This document shows positions 23,248 to 32,871 of a stretch of 64,000 nt of DNA, in pieces (the stretch's first letter is position 1; every line of letters starts with the position of its first letter). Below the pieces are notes generated by a model. The model worked only from the letters and a program-made list of their open reading frames with translations. It ran no database searches and was not told where the DNA came from. The stretch is from Candidatus Bathyarchaeota archaeon. Lineage in GTDB: Archaea > Thermoproteota > Bathyarchaeia > 40CM-2-53-6. The stretch is from the NCBI GenBank assembly GCA_005888745.1, contig VBBS01000033.1:18128-82127 (forward strand), in the 5' to 3' direction. A program made the position numbers and the translations under genes.

Positions 23248-24600
23248 TCACGTTACCGCCTTCAGCACTAGTGGTCGAAATTCGTCTAGTATCTCTTGGA
23301 CTTGGCTCTCAGTCTTCGCTTCAACGTAAATCCTAAGCAAAGGCTCGGTACCACTGGCCCGAATCAGAACCCATCCTCGTCCATCTAGGTCAACTCGTAC
23401 ACCGTCGAGGTTGCTGGATATCCTGCCTTTGAGCCTAGCCTTTAGGGCCTTGATTGCGCGGTTCTTTGCTCCTTCCTTGCAGGGAATTTTCTCTTTGACC
23501 ATATAGAACTTGGGGAGCCCATCAAGTAACTTGGAAAGAGATCTACCATTCTTGATCATGGTATTCACAATTAGGACTGCGGCGATTGTTCCGTCCCTGA
23601 CGGGATGATGGGGAGCGTAGAAGATACCACCGTTTTCCTCACCACCCAGCAACGCGCCTACTTTTGCGACTGTTCTTGAGACCTCGATACTTCCGACCTT
23701 AGTCAGCATAAGTTTGCCCTTTCTCTTGCTAGCAATCTCCGATACCACCATCGAGGTGTTGATGGGTGTTACAACCCTCGCGCCGGGATGATCCCTCAAT
23801 AGCTCGTCCTCGATAAGTGCAAGAGTCCGATCTCCCGGTTGAACTATGCCCTTCTCGTCGACAAAGATCGCCCTATCGCCGTCCCCATCATGAGCAATTC
23901 CTAGGTCGGCCTTTTCCTCTCTGACAATCCTCGAGAGGGCTCCGAGGTTTTCGGGCCGCGGCTCCGAATTCCGACCGGGAAACTTGCCATCAATGGCATC
24001 ATTGATACCAATCACATGGGCTCCAAGCTTCCTTAGCAACCTCGGGGTGGTAAGTTCAGCGACTCCATTACCGGTATCGATGACAATCTTAAGATCTCTG
24101 ATTTCGTCCCTAGGTAGGACATGGGTTTCGACTTTCTCTAAATAGGACTTTATTCCATCCTCTTTTCTCACCCGCTGACCTGGCTGACGACTGGCGCGCC
24201 ATTTATCTCGATGAATGAGTAGCTCCATTTTTTCCTCTTTTGAACGATTGATCTCGATCCCGTCAGAATCAACTACCTTGAATCCGTTGTACTCAGGCGG
24301 GTTGTGACTTGCAGTAATCATCACTCCGGCCGAAGACGAAGTATTCTTCACCAGATATTCCAACGCTGGCGTTGTGATCAAACCAAGATCTTCCACATCG
24401 TTCCCTCGTGCAAGTAGACCCGCCGCTACCCCTTCGAGAAGCACAGGACTAGAAATCCGACCGTCCATGCCAACCAGCATTTTGTACCTAGGAAAGAGCG
24501 TTGCAAAGGCTGAACCGACACGGAAAGCTAGGGCGAAGTCAATCTCCTTACCGGCGAGCCCCCTAATCCCGTTGGTTCCGAAGAGTCTTGGTGCCTTCAA
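23248..24600 (-). CDS. glmM: Phosphoglucosamine mutase / phosphomannomutase family
   Basis: 450 residues of the alpha-D-phosphohexomutase family. The phosphoserine loop is TASHNPPEYNGFKV (S98), the magnesium loop DGDGDR lies near 240, the sugar-binding loop GGEENGG near 320, and the phosphate-binding RASGTEPLLRIYVEA is near the end. Archaeal members of this length act on glucosamine-6-P, mannose-6-P or glucose-6-P; glmM is the most usual assignment but not proven. It follows the sugar nucleotidyltransferase on the same strand, giving sequential steps to an NDP-sugar. Confidence 0.85.
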   Translation of the reverse strand: MKAPRLFGTNGIRGLAGKEIDFALAFRVGSAFATLFPRYKMLVGMDGRISSPVLLEGVAAGLLARGNDVEDLGLITTPALEYLVKNTSSSAGVMITASHNPPEYNGFKVVDSDGIEINRSKEEKMELLIHRDKWRASRQPGQRVRKEDGIKSYLEKVETHVLPRDEIRDLKIVIDTGNGVAELTTPRLLRKLGAHVIGINDAIDGKFPGRNSEPRPENLGALSRIVREEKADLGIAHDGDGDRAIFVDEKGIVQPGDRTLALIEDELLRDHPGARVVTPINTSMVVSEIASKRKGKLMLTKVGSIEVSRTVAKVGALLGGEENGGIFYAPHHPVRDGTIAAVLIVNTMIKNGRSLSKLLDGLPKFYMVKEKIPCKEGAKNRAIKALKARLKGRISSNLDGVRVDLDGRGWVLIRASGTEPLLRIYVEAKTESQVQEILDEFRPLVLKAVT

Positions 24601-24627
24601 TCCTTGGCTAACTCCTTCGCTTCCATT

Positions 24628-25683
24628 CTAGCAGAGAATAAGCGAGTTCGGAGACAATATTGACCCCTCGGGGAGGGTTAACTGTCCAGCTATTATTGAC
24701 CCATTCCCTATTCTCGATCGCTTACCGATTACTACCCTCTCACCAATTATCGAGCCTTCGACAGTAGCCTTCTCACCAATCGATGTTTCTTCAAATATTA
24801 TTGAATTCCGCACGATTGCCTCATCTCCAACACTCACGTTGTCGCTGAGAATCGCGAGAGGGCCCACCTTCGCGCCCACTCCTATGTGCGTCCGTGTGCC
24901 TAAATACGAGGGACGTAAAATCTCCCCCCCGTCTTCGCTTGCAACGGGTTTTGCGGCCTTTAGCTCTTGCTTCTCCAGGAGCTCATGGTTGGCTCGCACA
25001 TATTCTGAAACTCTTCCGATGTCATACCAGAATCCCTTGTGCATCCACGACTGCATTCGCCCATTCCGAACTAACTTAGGGAAAACTTCCTTCTCCAGAC
25101 TGACTGACCGGCCGCCCGGTATCGAATCAATAACGCCGGGACTGAGCACGTAAACTCCGGCATTCACATGACTCGTAGCCGAGAGAACCGCCGATTTTTC
25201 CTCGAATTTTTTCACCTTTCCGTTAGGATCGGTCAAGACTGAGCCGTAAGGAGACGGGTCAGGGACGGAGACCAACGCGATTGTTGCCTCTGCATTCGTC
25301 TCTTCGTGCACCGCTAGCATGTGTCTAATCTCGATATCGCTCACTATGTCACCGTTTGCGACAAAGAACGGGTCGTCCCTGCCCAGAAGATTAGCCGCAA
25401 GCCGAATCGGACCTGCAGTTCCCAGCGGCGTTTCTTCTACTGAAAACTTGACAGGCACGCCTGCAACATGGTGACCTACTTCGATCTTCAACTTATCTGA
25501 AAGGTGATTGACTGCTAGGATTATCTGATTAATCCCACCGGAGCTGAGCCAGCGTGCCATCGACTCAACAAGCGGCATGCCAACGATCGGAAATAACAAC
25601 TTTGGCTTAGAGCAGCTGAGTGGTCGGAGTCTTGTTGCAAAACCTCCAGCAAGTATCAATCCTCTCAAGTGTATCCTAAGCAA
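24628..25683 (-). CDS. NDP-sugar pyrophosphorylase with left-handed beta-helix domain
   Basis: 351 residues. The N-terminal nucleotidyltransferase domain has LILAGGFATRLRPLSCSKPKLLFPIVGMPL, FFVANGDIVSD and KFEEKSAV. The C-terminal part (about 245-350) has hexapeptide-type repeats (IGVGAKVGPLAIL, VSVGDEAIVRNSIIF, VVIGKRSRIGNGSII). This layout matches archaeal mannose-1-P guanylyltransferases or bifunctional GlcNAc-1-P uridylyltransferases. It stands upstream of the phosphohexomutase gene in a two-gene unit. Confidence 0.87.
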   Translation of the reverse strand: MLRIHLRGLILAGGFATRLRPLSCSKPKLLFPIVGMPLVESMARWLSSGGINQIILAVNHLSDKLKIEVGHHVAGVPVKFSVEETPLGTAGPIRLAANLLGRDDPFFVANGDIVSDIEIRHMLAVHEETNAEATIALVSVPDPSPYGSVLTDPNGKVKKFEEKSAVLSATSHVNAGVYVLSPGVIDSIPGGRSVSLEKEVFPKLVRNGRMQSWMHKGFWYDIGRVSEYVRANHELLEKQELKAAKPVASEDGGEILRPSYLGTRTHIGVGAKVGPLAILSDNVSVGDEAIVRNSIIFEETSIGEKATVEGSIIGERVVIGKRSRIGNGSIIAGQLTLPEGSILSPNSLILC

Positions 25684-25755
25684 CCCGTGAACTTTCCGTT
25701 CGTTAGTCCCCTATATTGTCTTTAGAGCCGGACACAGAATAGTTTGGAACTACCG

Positions 25756-26703
25756 ATGTCCAAGAGAGGAGCCTTACAATGGTCTCCAAGAGTGATCCTT
25801 ACGGTCAAGACTGGATTGTCATTTTCGCCCTGTCAGATTACTGGCTTCTTTAGCATACATGACACTCCAAGCGACCCTCTAAAGATCGGATCGACCGGGG
25901 CTGGAGTGAACCTTCAACATGGAGTGACGACTTCGGTAAGAATTACTCGGGCGTCGCGAACGAAACTTTCTATCTCATTTAATGGAAAGCCACTCGCCAA
26001 CCCAGTCGTTTCGAGAACCGTTGCTCGAGAACATCTAGAAAGATCGTCAAAAACATTGAGAGTGAACGTCTCTCACAATGGGATCCTCCCAATGGGTTGC
26101 GGCTACGGAACCAGCGGCGCAGGAGCGCTAAGTCTATCTCTGGCGCTTAACGAGGCGCTGGGTTCCCACCTTAGCGAGCTTGAGGCAGCACAGATCGCAC
26201 ACAAAGTCGAGGTGAAGCACAAGACTGGTCTTGGAACAGTTACTTCCGCGTTCTATGGAGGACTGTTGATACGGACCCGTCCCGGAGCACCGGGAATCGC
26301 AGAGGTCAAGAAAATCATTCCCCCGTCCTCACTAAGAGTTGTGTCAGGTGCGTTCGGACGGATATCGACGGCGGACATTCTAACTGACAGAGTCTTGAGG
26401 AAGAGAGTCAACCTATGCGGACGAGGATTAGTCTCGCTTCAAGTTAGGAGCCCTGAATCTAATACTTTCATCAAATTATCGCGAAGGTTCGCGGATTGCC
26501 TAGGAATATTCTCTCCGCGACTGCGCGGAGCTATCGCAAACATGCAGAGGAGGCAGATAACCTCTAGTATGATGATGATTGGGGAATCACTGTTCACGGT
26601 AGTTAGCAGAGACCGCGTCCCTGAGGCAAAGGCGACCATCATATCCAGTGGTCTCATTCCGGTAGTTAGCAAGATCTCTAGACATGGAGCTGTTGTGTTT
26701 TGA
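25756..26703 (+). CDS. Pantoate kinase (archaeal GHMP kinase)
   Basis: The GHMP kinase glycine loop appears as GILPMGCGYGTSGAGALSLS. The N-terminal FSPCQITGFFSIHD segment and overall length (about 315 aa) match archaeal pantoate kinase, which phosphorylates pantoate to 4-phosphopantoate. The ORF track starts at TTG 25744; ATG 25756 (MSKRGALQWS) is preferred. A TATA-like CTATATTG lies about 45 bases before it. The next gene, phosphopantothenate synthetase, overlaps by 4 bases (TTGA). Operon context makes the assignment firm. Confidence 0.88.
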   Translation: MSKRGALQWSPRVILTVKTGLSFSPCQITGFFSIHDTPSDPLKIGSTGAGVNLQHGVTTSVRITRASRTKLSISFNGKPLANPVVSRTVAREHLERSSKTLRVNVSHNGILPMGCGYGTSGAGALSLSLALNEALGSHLSELEAAQIAHKVEVKHKTGLGTVTSAFYGGLLIRTRPGAPGIAEVKKIIPPSSLRVVSGAFGRISTADILTDRVLRKRVNLCGRGLVSLQVRSPESNTFIKLSRRFADCLGIFSPRLRGAIANMQRRQITSSMMMIGESLFTVVSRDRVPEAKATIISSGLIPVVSKISRHGAVVF

Positions 26704-27455
26704 AAATATCACGTAACCATCCACGTTTTAGATCGCTCGAGACTAGAGAGCGATTGGTCCGAGGATTTCAAAGTGGGATCGTAGCCCAGCAGGGCTTGAT
26801 CGCCCACGGCCGCGGAGAGGCGTTCGATTATCTGTTCGGTGAGACCACACCAAAATCTTCTCGACTCGCAACCAAGGCTGCAGTCGCGCTTCTATTGGGA
26901 GCAAGAAACCCCGTCATATCCATCAATGGCAATACTGCAGCATTAGTACCGCAGGATATCGTCAAACTAGCACGTTCAGTCCCTGCTGTCCTTGAGGTAA
27001 ATCTGTTTCACAGAAGCCTCGCGCGCGAGCGAAGAATCGCTTCTTTGCTCAAGCGCAACGGAGCAGATCAAGTCCTGGGGTTGGAGGCAAAGGCAAGAAT
27101 GAGGATCCGAGGAGTGGCAAGCCCAAGGCGGAGCGTCGATGCACATGGAATAGGTAACGCGGATGTTGTATTGATCCCGCTTGAAGATGGTGATCGAGCT
27201 GAAGCACTCAGAAAGGCCGGGAAGGCCGTGATCGCGATAGACCTCAATCCAATGTCGCGAACCTCCCGGTCCGCAAATGTCACCATTGTGGATAACATTA
27301 TCAGAGCTGTTCCCGAACTGCTTCGGATCACGCTAAGAATGAAACCTCTTTCGAAGTCTAGATTATCTGCGATAGTTTCGAACTTTGACAATGGTAAAAA
27401 TCTTGGAAAAGCGATGCAAGACATGATCCACTACATGCAAGGATGGGAAGCCTAG
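26700..27455 (+). CDS. 4-phosphopantoate--beta-alanine ligase (phosphopantothenate synthetase)
   Basis: 251 residues, archaeal-specific enzyme joining 4-phosphopantoate and beta-alanine with ATP. Family strings: HPRFRSLETRERLVRGFQSG at the N-terminus, GRGEAFDYLFGE, NPVISINGNTAAL, and IDLNPMSRTSRSANVTIVDN. With pantoate kinase it replaces the bacterial PanC/PanK route. The TTG start overlaps the pantoate kinase stop. PanB begins 13 bases before its end, so the four genes form a compact operon. Confidence 0.92.
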   Translation: MKISRNHPRFRSLETRERLVRGFQSGIVAQQGLIAHGRGEAFDYLFGETTPKSSRLATKAAVALLLGARNPVISINGNTAALVPQDIVKLARSVPAVLEVNLFHRSLARERRIASLLKRNGADQVLGLEAKARMRIRGVASPRRSVDAHGIGNADVVLIPLEDGDRAEALRKAGKAVIAIDLNPMSRTSRSANVTIVDNIIRAVPELLRITLRMKPLSKSRLSAIVSNFDNGKNLGKAMQDMIHYMQGWEA

Positions 27456-28327
27456 ACTTGAGCGAAAATTCGATCACAGAAAGAAAAAAGGTAACGGTTG
27501 CCGACCTCTCGAAAATGAAGACACAGGGTCAGAGGATCGTAATGCTAACTTCATATGACTACCCCACTTCGATTATCGCGGATGATGTCGGAGTCGACTC
27601 GATCCTCGTCGGAGACTCGTACGGAATGGTGGTTCTGGGCTACGATACAACCATTCCTGTAACAATAGAAGAACTCATACCAGTATGCCAAGCAGTGAAG
27701 AGAGGCGCGAGCCATCCACTTCTGATCGGCGACATGCCATTCCTAAGCTTCCAAGTCTCTGAAGAGGATGCAATAAGAAACGCGGGGCGCTTTATCAAAG
27801 AAGGAAGAATGGAAGCTGTCAAGATCGAAGGAGGAAAAGAAATGGCGCACATAGCCAAGGCCGTCGCAAACGCAGGGATACCTGTGCTCGGACACATTGG
27901 CCTAACCCCGCAAACTGCAACTCTCCACGGAGGATATAGAATTCAGGGCAAAAACGCTCGCTCCGGTAATGGACTGATCGACGATGCTAAGTCGTTGGAA
28001 GACGCGGGAGTGTTCGGAATTGTCCTTGAGATGATAACAGAAGAGGTAGCTAGGGCTATCACGGAGACCGTATCGGTTCCAACCATTGGCATCGGTTCAG
28101 GCAGATACTGCGATGGTCAAGTCTTGGTATTACACGACATTCTGGGGCTATATCCGAGGTTTGTGCCAAAATTCGCGAAGCGGTATACTGACCTCGCATC
28201 ATCGATAAGAGGAGCCGTTAAGGAGTACGCCTCAGAGGTCCGACTGGGCATCTTTCCCGAAGAGAAGCATGTCTTCAAGATGGACAACTCGGAACGAGAC
28301 AAGCTAGAAGCACGCCAGAAGTCCTGA
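27443..28327 (+). CDS. panB: 3-methyl-2-oxobutanoate hydroxymethyltransferase
   Basis: 294 residues, a TIM-barrel enzyme that makes ketopantoate from 2-oxoisovalerate and methylene-tetrahydrofolate (or an archaeal C1 carrier). Signature segments: MLTSYDYPTSIIADDVGVD, VGDSYGMVVLGYDTTIPVT, VKIEGGKE, HIGLTPQ and PTIGIGSGRYCDGQVLVLHD. Length is normal. The ATG at 27443 overlaps the previous gene by 13 bases. PanE follows after 4 bases. First step of the CoA pathway in this operon. Confidence 0.95.
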   Translation: MGSLDLSENSITERKKVTVADLSKMKTQGQRIVMLTSYDYPTSIIADDVGVDSILVGDSYGMVVLGYDTTIPVTIEELIPVCQAVKRGASHPLLIGDMPFLSFQVSEEDAIRNAGRFIKEGRMEAVKIEGGKEMAHIAKAVANAGIPVLGHIGLTPQTATLHGGYRIQGKNARSGNGLIDDAKSLEDAGVFGIVLEMITEEVARAITETVSVPTIGIGSGRYCDGQVLVLHDILGLYPRFVPKFAKRYTDLASSIRGAVKEYASEVRLGIFPEEKHVFKMDNSERDKLEARQKS

Positions 28328-28331
28328 AAGC

Positions 28332-29264
28332 TTGCGCTTCAGCATTGTCGGTGCAGGCGCCATTGGCTGTCTATTCGGAGCGAGGCTAAAGCTGGCCGGT
28401 CACGATGTCACACTGATACATCAGGACTCGTTCATTGTCCAAGCAATCCGAAAAAATGGCGTTAGGCTCCAAGAGGTTAACGGAAGACTCTCCAGAGTTC
28501 GCGTGCCTGCTCGAAGGGGGCCAACCGAGCTACTTGGAACCGAGGTCCTAATCGTCGCTGTGAAAGCCTACGACACGAGAGAAGTCGCTGCGAGCTACGT
28601 CGGAATGGTAGAGCCTAAGACGACGGTGTTGAGCCTTCAAAATGGGATAGGTAACGTTGAAACATTACAATCTAGCTTCAAGAATGAGATTCTCGCAGGG
28701 TCGACCACGGAAGGAGCCCTCTCCCTTGGTCCCGGCTCCGTACTGCATACAGGGAAAGGTTTGACAGTCATTGGAGATCCGCGGAGAATAAACGAGGGCA
28801 CCTGCCTTCGCATCAAGATTGCCTTCGATAGTGCAGGGCTCAAGACAAGAACTAGTTCCAATATTCGAGGAGTGTTGTGGACGAAGGCTATAGTCAATGC
28901 CGCCATAAACCCGATCTCAAGTCTGACTAGACTCCCCAATGGCGCGCTAGCAAAGAACGCGGCAATTCGAGAGATCGCCCGCAAAGTGATGGCAGAGGGG
29001 ATATCGGTTAGCCGTGTCTCAGGGATCAGATTGGTTGGAGATCCGAGAAAACTATGGCAGAGAACCCTCTCTATGACTGGAGCCAACAAGTCTTCGATGC
29101 TTCAAGACATAGAGAGAGGAAAGATGACAGAAATTAGGCAATTGAACGGTGTTATTCTTTCGCAGGGAAAAAAGACACGGGTAAAGACCCCTGTCAACGA
29201 GATCCTGACAGGCCTGGTTCTGGGACTAGAAAAATCATACGAGCCGAGTACACTGAAGTCTTAG
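28332..29264 (+). CDS. panE: 2-dehydropantoate 2-reductase
   Basis: 310 residues. The NADPH-binding loop is FSIVGAGAIGCLFGARL at the N-terminus, catalytic lysine is in LWTKAIVNAAINPISSL, and a substrate loop SSMLQDIERGKMTEI contains the conserved S-M-x-Q-D. It reduces ketopantoate to pantoate. The start is TTG (LRFSIVGAG). It is the last gene of the pantothenate operon and ends 27 bases before a convergent oxidoreductase. Confidence 0.93.
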   Translation: MRFSIVGAGAIGCLFGARLKLAGHDVTLIHQDSFIVQAIRKNGVRLQEVNGRLSRVRVPARRGPTELLGTEVLIVAVKAYDTREVAASYVGMVEPKTTVLSLQNGIGNVETLQSSFKNEILAGSTTEGALSLGPGSVLHTGKGLTVIGDPRRINEGTCLRIKIAFDSAGLKTRTSSNIRGVLWTKAIVNAAINPISSLTRLPNGALAKNAAIREIARKVMAEGISVSRVSGIRLVGDPRKLWQRTLSMTGANKSSMLQDIERGKMTEIRQLNGVILSQGKKTRVKTPVNEILTGLVLGLEKSYEPSTLKS

Positions 29265-29291
29265 GTTACCTCCCCGAGTTGGCCCGGGGTC

Positions 29292-30233
29292 TTAGTTCTG
29301 ACAGACCGCTTTCGTCTTTCCTGATTTCAAAGCCGTCTCGCATACCCGGATAGCTTCTATCGCGTCCTTCCCGGAAGGGATAGGGTCCAAGTCATTGCTT
29401 ACAGCTTTTATGAAGTACTCGAGCTCCAACCGTAGCGGCTCATCCCATCGAATGTGGGGTTTAGTCATTGTTTTCGAATTTTCAACCGTTAACTCTTGAG
29501 TTATGTAATCAAGATTAATCGTCGCCTCGCTTCCCGTAATTATGAGGGTGCGTACTTTGCGCGGAGTCAACCAGTTTGCGTCCAAGAAACCTGTAACGCC
29601 ACGACTGAACCGTAGCATGATTTCTGCGTAATCCTCAAACGAATGCTTCAATGAGCCGGTTTGAGCGTAGACTACGGAGACTTTGTCCTGCAGGAGGAAG
29701 CGCATGATGTCAATGTCATGTATCGCAGTGTCTTTGATCACCCCTACATCGCCGATTCTGACCGGCCAACGAGCCACTCGCCTCCCCGTAGCAATGATGA
29801 CTTCTCCCGCCGCCTTCCGATCGAGTAGCTCCTTCACAAATCGAACTCCAGGGTTGAAACGTTCAATGAATCCGACCATTAGCTTCAACCCCTTTTTTGA
29901 AGCCGCGGCGTCGAGTTTGCGCGCTTGTTCCTGATTGCCGGTCATAGGTTTCTCCACCAAGAGATTCTTTCCGGCTTCTAGAATTTGCATTCCAACTTGG
30001 AAGTGTGTGTGGGTAGGTGTTGCAACCGTCACGGCTTCCATTTCTGGAATCCTCAAGAATTCCCGAACGTTGGTATACCAGGGGACCGAATATTTCGATC
30101 CGACCTGTCTCGCTCGCTCGCGATTAGAGTCGCAGATTCCGATAAGATTGCATTTGGGACTCTGGCGCAGAACCCGTACTTGGTTTTCACCCCAGAATCC
30201 GGTCCCTACGACACCAGCGCCGACTCGTTTCAT
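29292..30233 (-). CDS. Gfo/Idh/MocA-family sugar oxidoreductase
   Basis: 313 residues. N-terminal Rossmann motif GVVGTGFWGENQVRVL, followed by TPTHTHFQVGMQILEAGKNLLVEKPM containing the conserved EKP lysine, and a C-terminal domain with KDTAIHDIDIMRFLL (catalytic histidine). The family oxidises sugar rings; members next to UDP-sugar dehydrogenases often act as UDP-GlcNAc(A) 3-dehydrogenase in surface-glycan synthesis. It overlaps the upstream dehydrogenase-like gene by 4 bases, supporting a joint pathway. The exact substrate is inference. Confidence 0.85.
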   Translation of the reverse strand: MKRVGAGVVGTGFWGENQVRVLRQSPKCNLIGICDSNRERARQVGSKYSVPWYTNVREFLRIPEMEAVTVATPTHTHFQVGMQILEAGKNLLVEKPMTGNQEQARKLDAAASKKGLKLMVGFIERFNPGVRFVKELLDRKAAGEVIIATGRRVARWPVRIGDVGVIKDTAIHDIDIMRFLLQDKVSVVYAQTGSLKHSFEDYAEIMLRFSRGVTGFLDANWLTPRKVRTLIITGSEATINLDYITQELTVENSKTMTKPHIRWDEPLRLELEYFIKAVSNDLDPIPSGKDAIEAIRVCETALKSGKTKAVCQN

Positions 30234-31375
30234 GTCCCCGAGCTGCCTCTTCCAATCGAAGTATAGAAGAGGCCGGCTCTTTCCACATTTGAAGCTTCCA
30301 GAACCCTTGAGAGATCACATATCGCCCCTGGACGGCTCATTTCCGAGGCCAATTTCTGCGGACTTATTTCTCCAAAGTCGGACCTGTCCAGCGCGACCAG
30401 AGCGCAACTGGTTTTTGAGGCAGCTCGCAACGGTGTGTTCTCTATCCTAACGCCGTCGCCTAGGACTCCGGCTTCGAACCACCTATTGTCTCTGCCTGGA
30501 TACACTGAAAGTATCGCACCTCGCCTTTCAAGCGTCCGGATGATTGGAGGAGCAGTGGGTTTCGGTTCTCGGGGAGATTCCAGACCACTGAAACCCAAGA
30601 TTGCAATTCTTGTATGGCGGAAACGTTTTCCGCAAAGAGACAAGGCATTCTTGAGCAAAGCTATCACTTTTTGCTCTCCAGCCTCGTTGATCCGTCGAGC
30701 TGCTCTAACTATCCCGATGCTTCCCCGCGCACCCATGCTGCCGATGACGATGTTGCTTGCAATTGCATCTCTGGCCACGAAGTTCCTCGGGATCCCCAAG
30801 TTGTCGGTTCCGGATTGTCTGCAGAGATTTAGGGCCTCGGAATAGTCCACATCATCGGTTTCACACAAACTTGCCAGTTCGAACTCCAACGCTCGCAGGA
30901 CATCTCGATATATTGGTCCGAATAGTCCGGCCGCCTCAGTGGCGCTGAGCTTTGTGCTGGTACTAATGGAGGGGAATATTGAGAGAAAAATTTCCTGCGC
31001 TATAGAGGGTGGGCTTGACTCGGTTCCTGCGATGAGCTTCGGTTTCTCTTTGAATTTCTGAAGCGTCTCACCTCCCCAAAATAAGGGCATGTAGCTCAGT
31101 TGTACGTCTCTGCCAACCGTATGGCCGCTGTGTTTTTCGATCATTTCTCGAAGAGTTGTACTAGTAAAGTTCGGGGGACACAACCCTGTAAACGTGAGGC
31201 TTGCCCCCTGAGGGAGAACCCTGCAAATGGTCCGAGTGGTTCTCTCAAGCTCACTAAGCTCCCTTTGACTTACGGCGTGTCCAGTTAGGATAACAACCGA
31301 CGGTGGATTTGTCGACAGTTCCTCGACGCTAGAGAGGAGGGTGGTAGTTCCAGCCTTCCGGTGAATTCCGAGCAA
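30230..31375 (-). CDS. Nucleotide-sugar dehydrogenase-like protein, N-terminus lacks a usable start
   Basis: The middle region SATEAAGLFGPIYRDVLRALEFELASLCE matches the UDP-glucose/GDP-mannose dehydrogenase central helix, and a C-terminal Rossmann-like part follows (IAILGFSGLE, later GVRIENTPLRAA). The annotated TTG (31375) falls inside the first Rossmann domain. In the same frame the sequence upstream to about 31522 reads SKVAIVGNQPEALLLS and onward, clearly coding, but no ATG/GTG/TTG exists before an upstream TAA. The catalytic cysteine region of true dehydrogenases (GxGGxC) is not evident; the nearest is GTDNLGIPRN. It may be a degenerate or repurposed paralogue, or frameshifted near its start. 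Confidence 0.68.
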   Translation of the reverse strand: MLGIHRKAGTTTLLSSVEELSTNPPSVVILTGHAVSQRELSELERTTRTICRVLPQGASLTFTGLCPPNFTSTTLREMIEKHSGHTVGRDVQLSYMPLFWGGETLQKFKEKPKLIAGTESSPPSIAQEIFLSIFPSISTSTKLSATEAAGLFGPIYRDVLRALEFELASLCETDDVDYSEALNLCRQSGTDNLGIPRNFVARDAIASNIVIGSMGARGSIGIVRAARRINEAGEQKVIALLKNALSLCGKRFRHTRIAILGFSGLESPREPKPTAPPIIRTLERRGAILSVYPGRDNRWFEAGVLGDGVRIENTPLRAASKTSCALVALDRSDFGEISPQKLASEMSRPGAICDLSRVLEASNVERAGLFYTSIGRGSSGT

Positions 31376-31788
31376 CCATCTCGCCTCGCCCAGCCCATCG
31401 GTTTCCGTTCTCCTCCTAGCTTCGTCGAATTGCCCTACGAGGAGGTTGGATTGTCCAGACTCAGCAAAAAGCGTTGAAAGCAGGAGTGCTTCCGGTTGGT
31501 TCCCGACGATTGCGACCTTGGATTCGGAAAGTTGATTGTTCGTTCGAGACCACCCATAATTTTGCCGGAGTCGGTAATCCTTGCATGTGAGGGTTAACGA
31601 ATTGATACGAATCCGTTACAATATTACCGGTCGGACAAAGGGAAGTTGTCATCCTCACGAGATGGCGGCAATAGCCAGTTAACACGAATGGTATTGGTCC
31701 TCCTCATGGAAATAGTTAGAGGCTCAGATTATTTGCATCTTTTATCTACTTGTCGTTTGGTCTTCGGTGACTGCTCGGAAAATAGACT

Positions 31789-32871
31789 ATGAAAGTCTGG
31801 ATTGAGATTCTCACACCGAAACAGGCACTGTTCTTTGAGCCGTTATACCACGCGCTTAGGCGGAATGGACATGAGGCGTTGATCACAACCCGGGTCTACC
31901 GTGAAGCCGAACAAACTCTCGAGCTGAAGAAACTGCGATTCTCTGTGGTGGGACGCCACGGCGGGGGAACGGCATTCGGAAAACTAATCGCGAGCGCTGA
32001 GAGAATTACAAAGCTTGCGAACCTGATTCAAAAATGGAAGCCGAGCGTGGCCGTCTCCTTCTCATCAGTCGAGGCATCTCGGGTCGCATTCGGCCTTGGA
32101 ATTCCACAAGTTGCGGCCAACGACTCGCCACACTCGTGGATGGTAGCCAGGTTGACAATTCCTCTTACAACTTTCCTATGCTGTCCATGGATCATCGGTC
32201 GATCCGTTTGGAAAGAGTTCGGCGGACCCATGAGGAAAGTCATCCTTTACAGGGCCTTAGACCCAGCGGCTTGGCTCAAACGTCATCATCCCAAAGGCGA
32301 GGTTCTAAGACAATTGGACTTGAAGAGGGATCGGCCAATTGTTGTTTTCCGAACAGAAGAAGCATTCGCATCCTATCTCATGGGGAAAGCCAGTGACAAG
32401 GAGCCTGTCGTTGCACCGATCATCGATGAGCTGTTGAGGAGGCGATTGGACTGCCAAGTGGTCGTCTCGACACGGTACGGAATGCAAGCTCCTGTGATAA
32501 AAAAGCGGTTCGGCGAAAGGGTTACCGTAGTTGACAGGATCATTGATGCGACTAGCTTGCTTTCACATTCGTCGGCGTTTGTTGGATCAGGGGGCACGAT
32601 GACTGTTGAGGCTGCGCTCCTTGGCATTCCATCAATTTCTTGCTTTCCAGGGCCCAAACCCCTCTACATCCAGTATCTAGAGCGCCTCGGTCTGGTCGAG
32701 ACTATTAGGTCTCCTCGGGAGATCTCCACCAGGGTTCATAGAATACTAACCGACCCGGAAGCGTTTGAAAGCCAGTCGAGAAGGGGAAAACAACTTCTAA
32801 TCAATATGGAGGACCCCGTCGCCAAGATTCTTAGCACGGTAGAGCGAGCAGGGAAGCAGAGAACACGTTGA
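31789..32871 (+). CDS. DUF354-family glycosyltransferase-like protein
   Basis: 360 residues. N-terminus MKVWIEILTPKQALFFEPLYHALRRNGHEALITTR is the DUF354 signature; the C-terminal half has LSHSSAFVGSGGTMTVEAALLGIPSIS and FPGPKPLYIQYLERLGL, the UDP-GlcNAc 2-epimerase/GT-B-like nucleotide-sugar site. DUF354 proteins are found in archaeal and bacterial polysaccharide loci, but their reaction is unsettled. It overlaps the next gene, a nucleotide-sugar dehydrogenase, by 4 bases, so the two should act together. Confidence 0.83.
   Translation: MKVWIEILTPKQALFFEPLYHALRRNGHEALITTRVYREAEQTLELKKLRFSVVGRHGGGTAFGKLIASAERITKLANLIQKWKPSVAVSFSSVEASRVAFGLGIPQVAANDSPHSWMVARLTIPLTTFLCCPWIIGRSVWKEFGGPMRKVILYRALDPAAWLKRHHPKGEVLRQLDLKRDRPIVVFRTEEAFASYLMGKASDKEPVVAPIIDELLRRRLDCQVVVSTRYGMQAPVIKKRFGERVTVVDRIIDATSLLSHSSAFVGSGGTMTVEAALLGIPSISCFPGPKPLYIQYLERLGLVETIRSPREISTRVHRILTDPEAFESQSRRGKQLLINMEDPVAKILSTVERAGKQRTR

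Noticed and set aside
30435-30845. 136-aa plus-strand ORF
   Set aside because: Shadow of the dehydrogenase-like gene on the minus strand.
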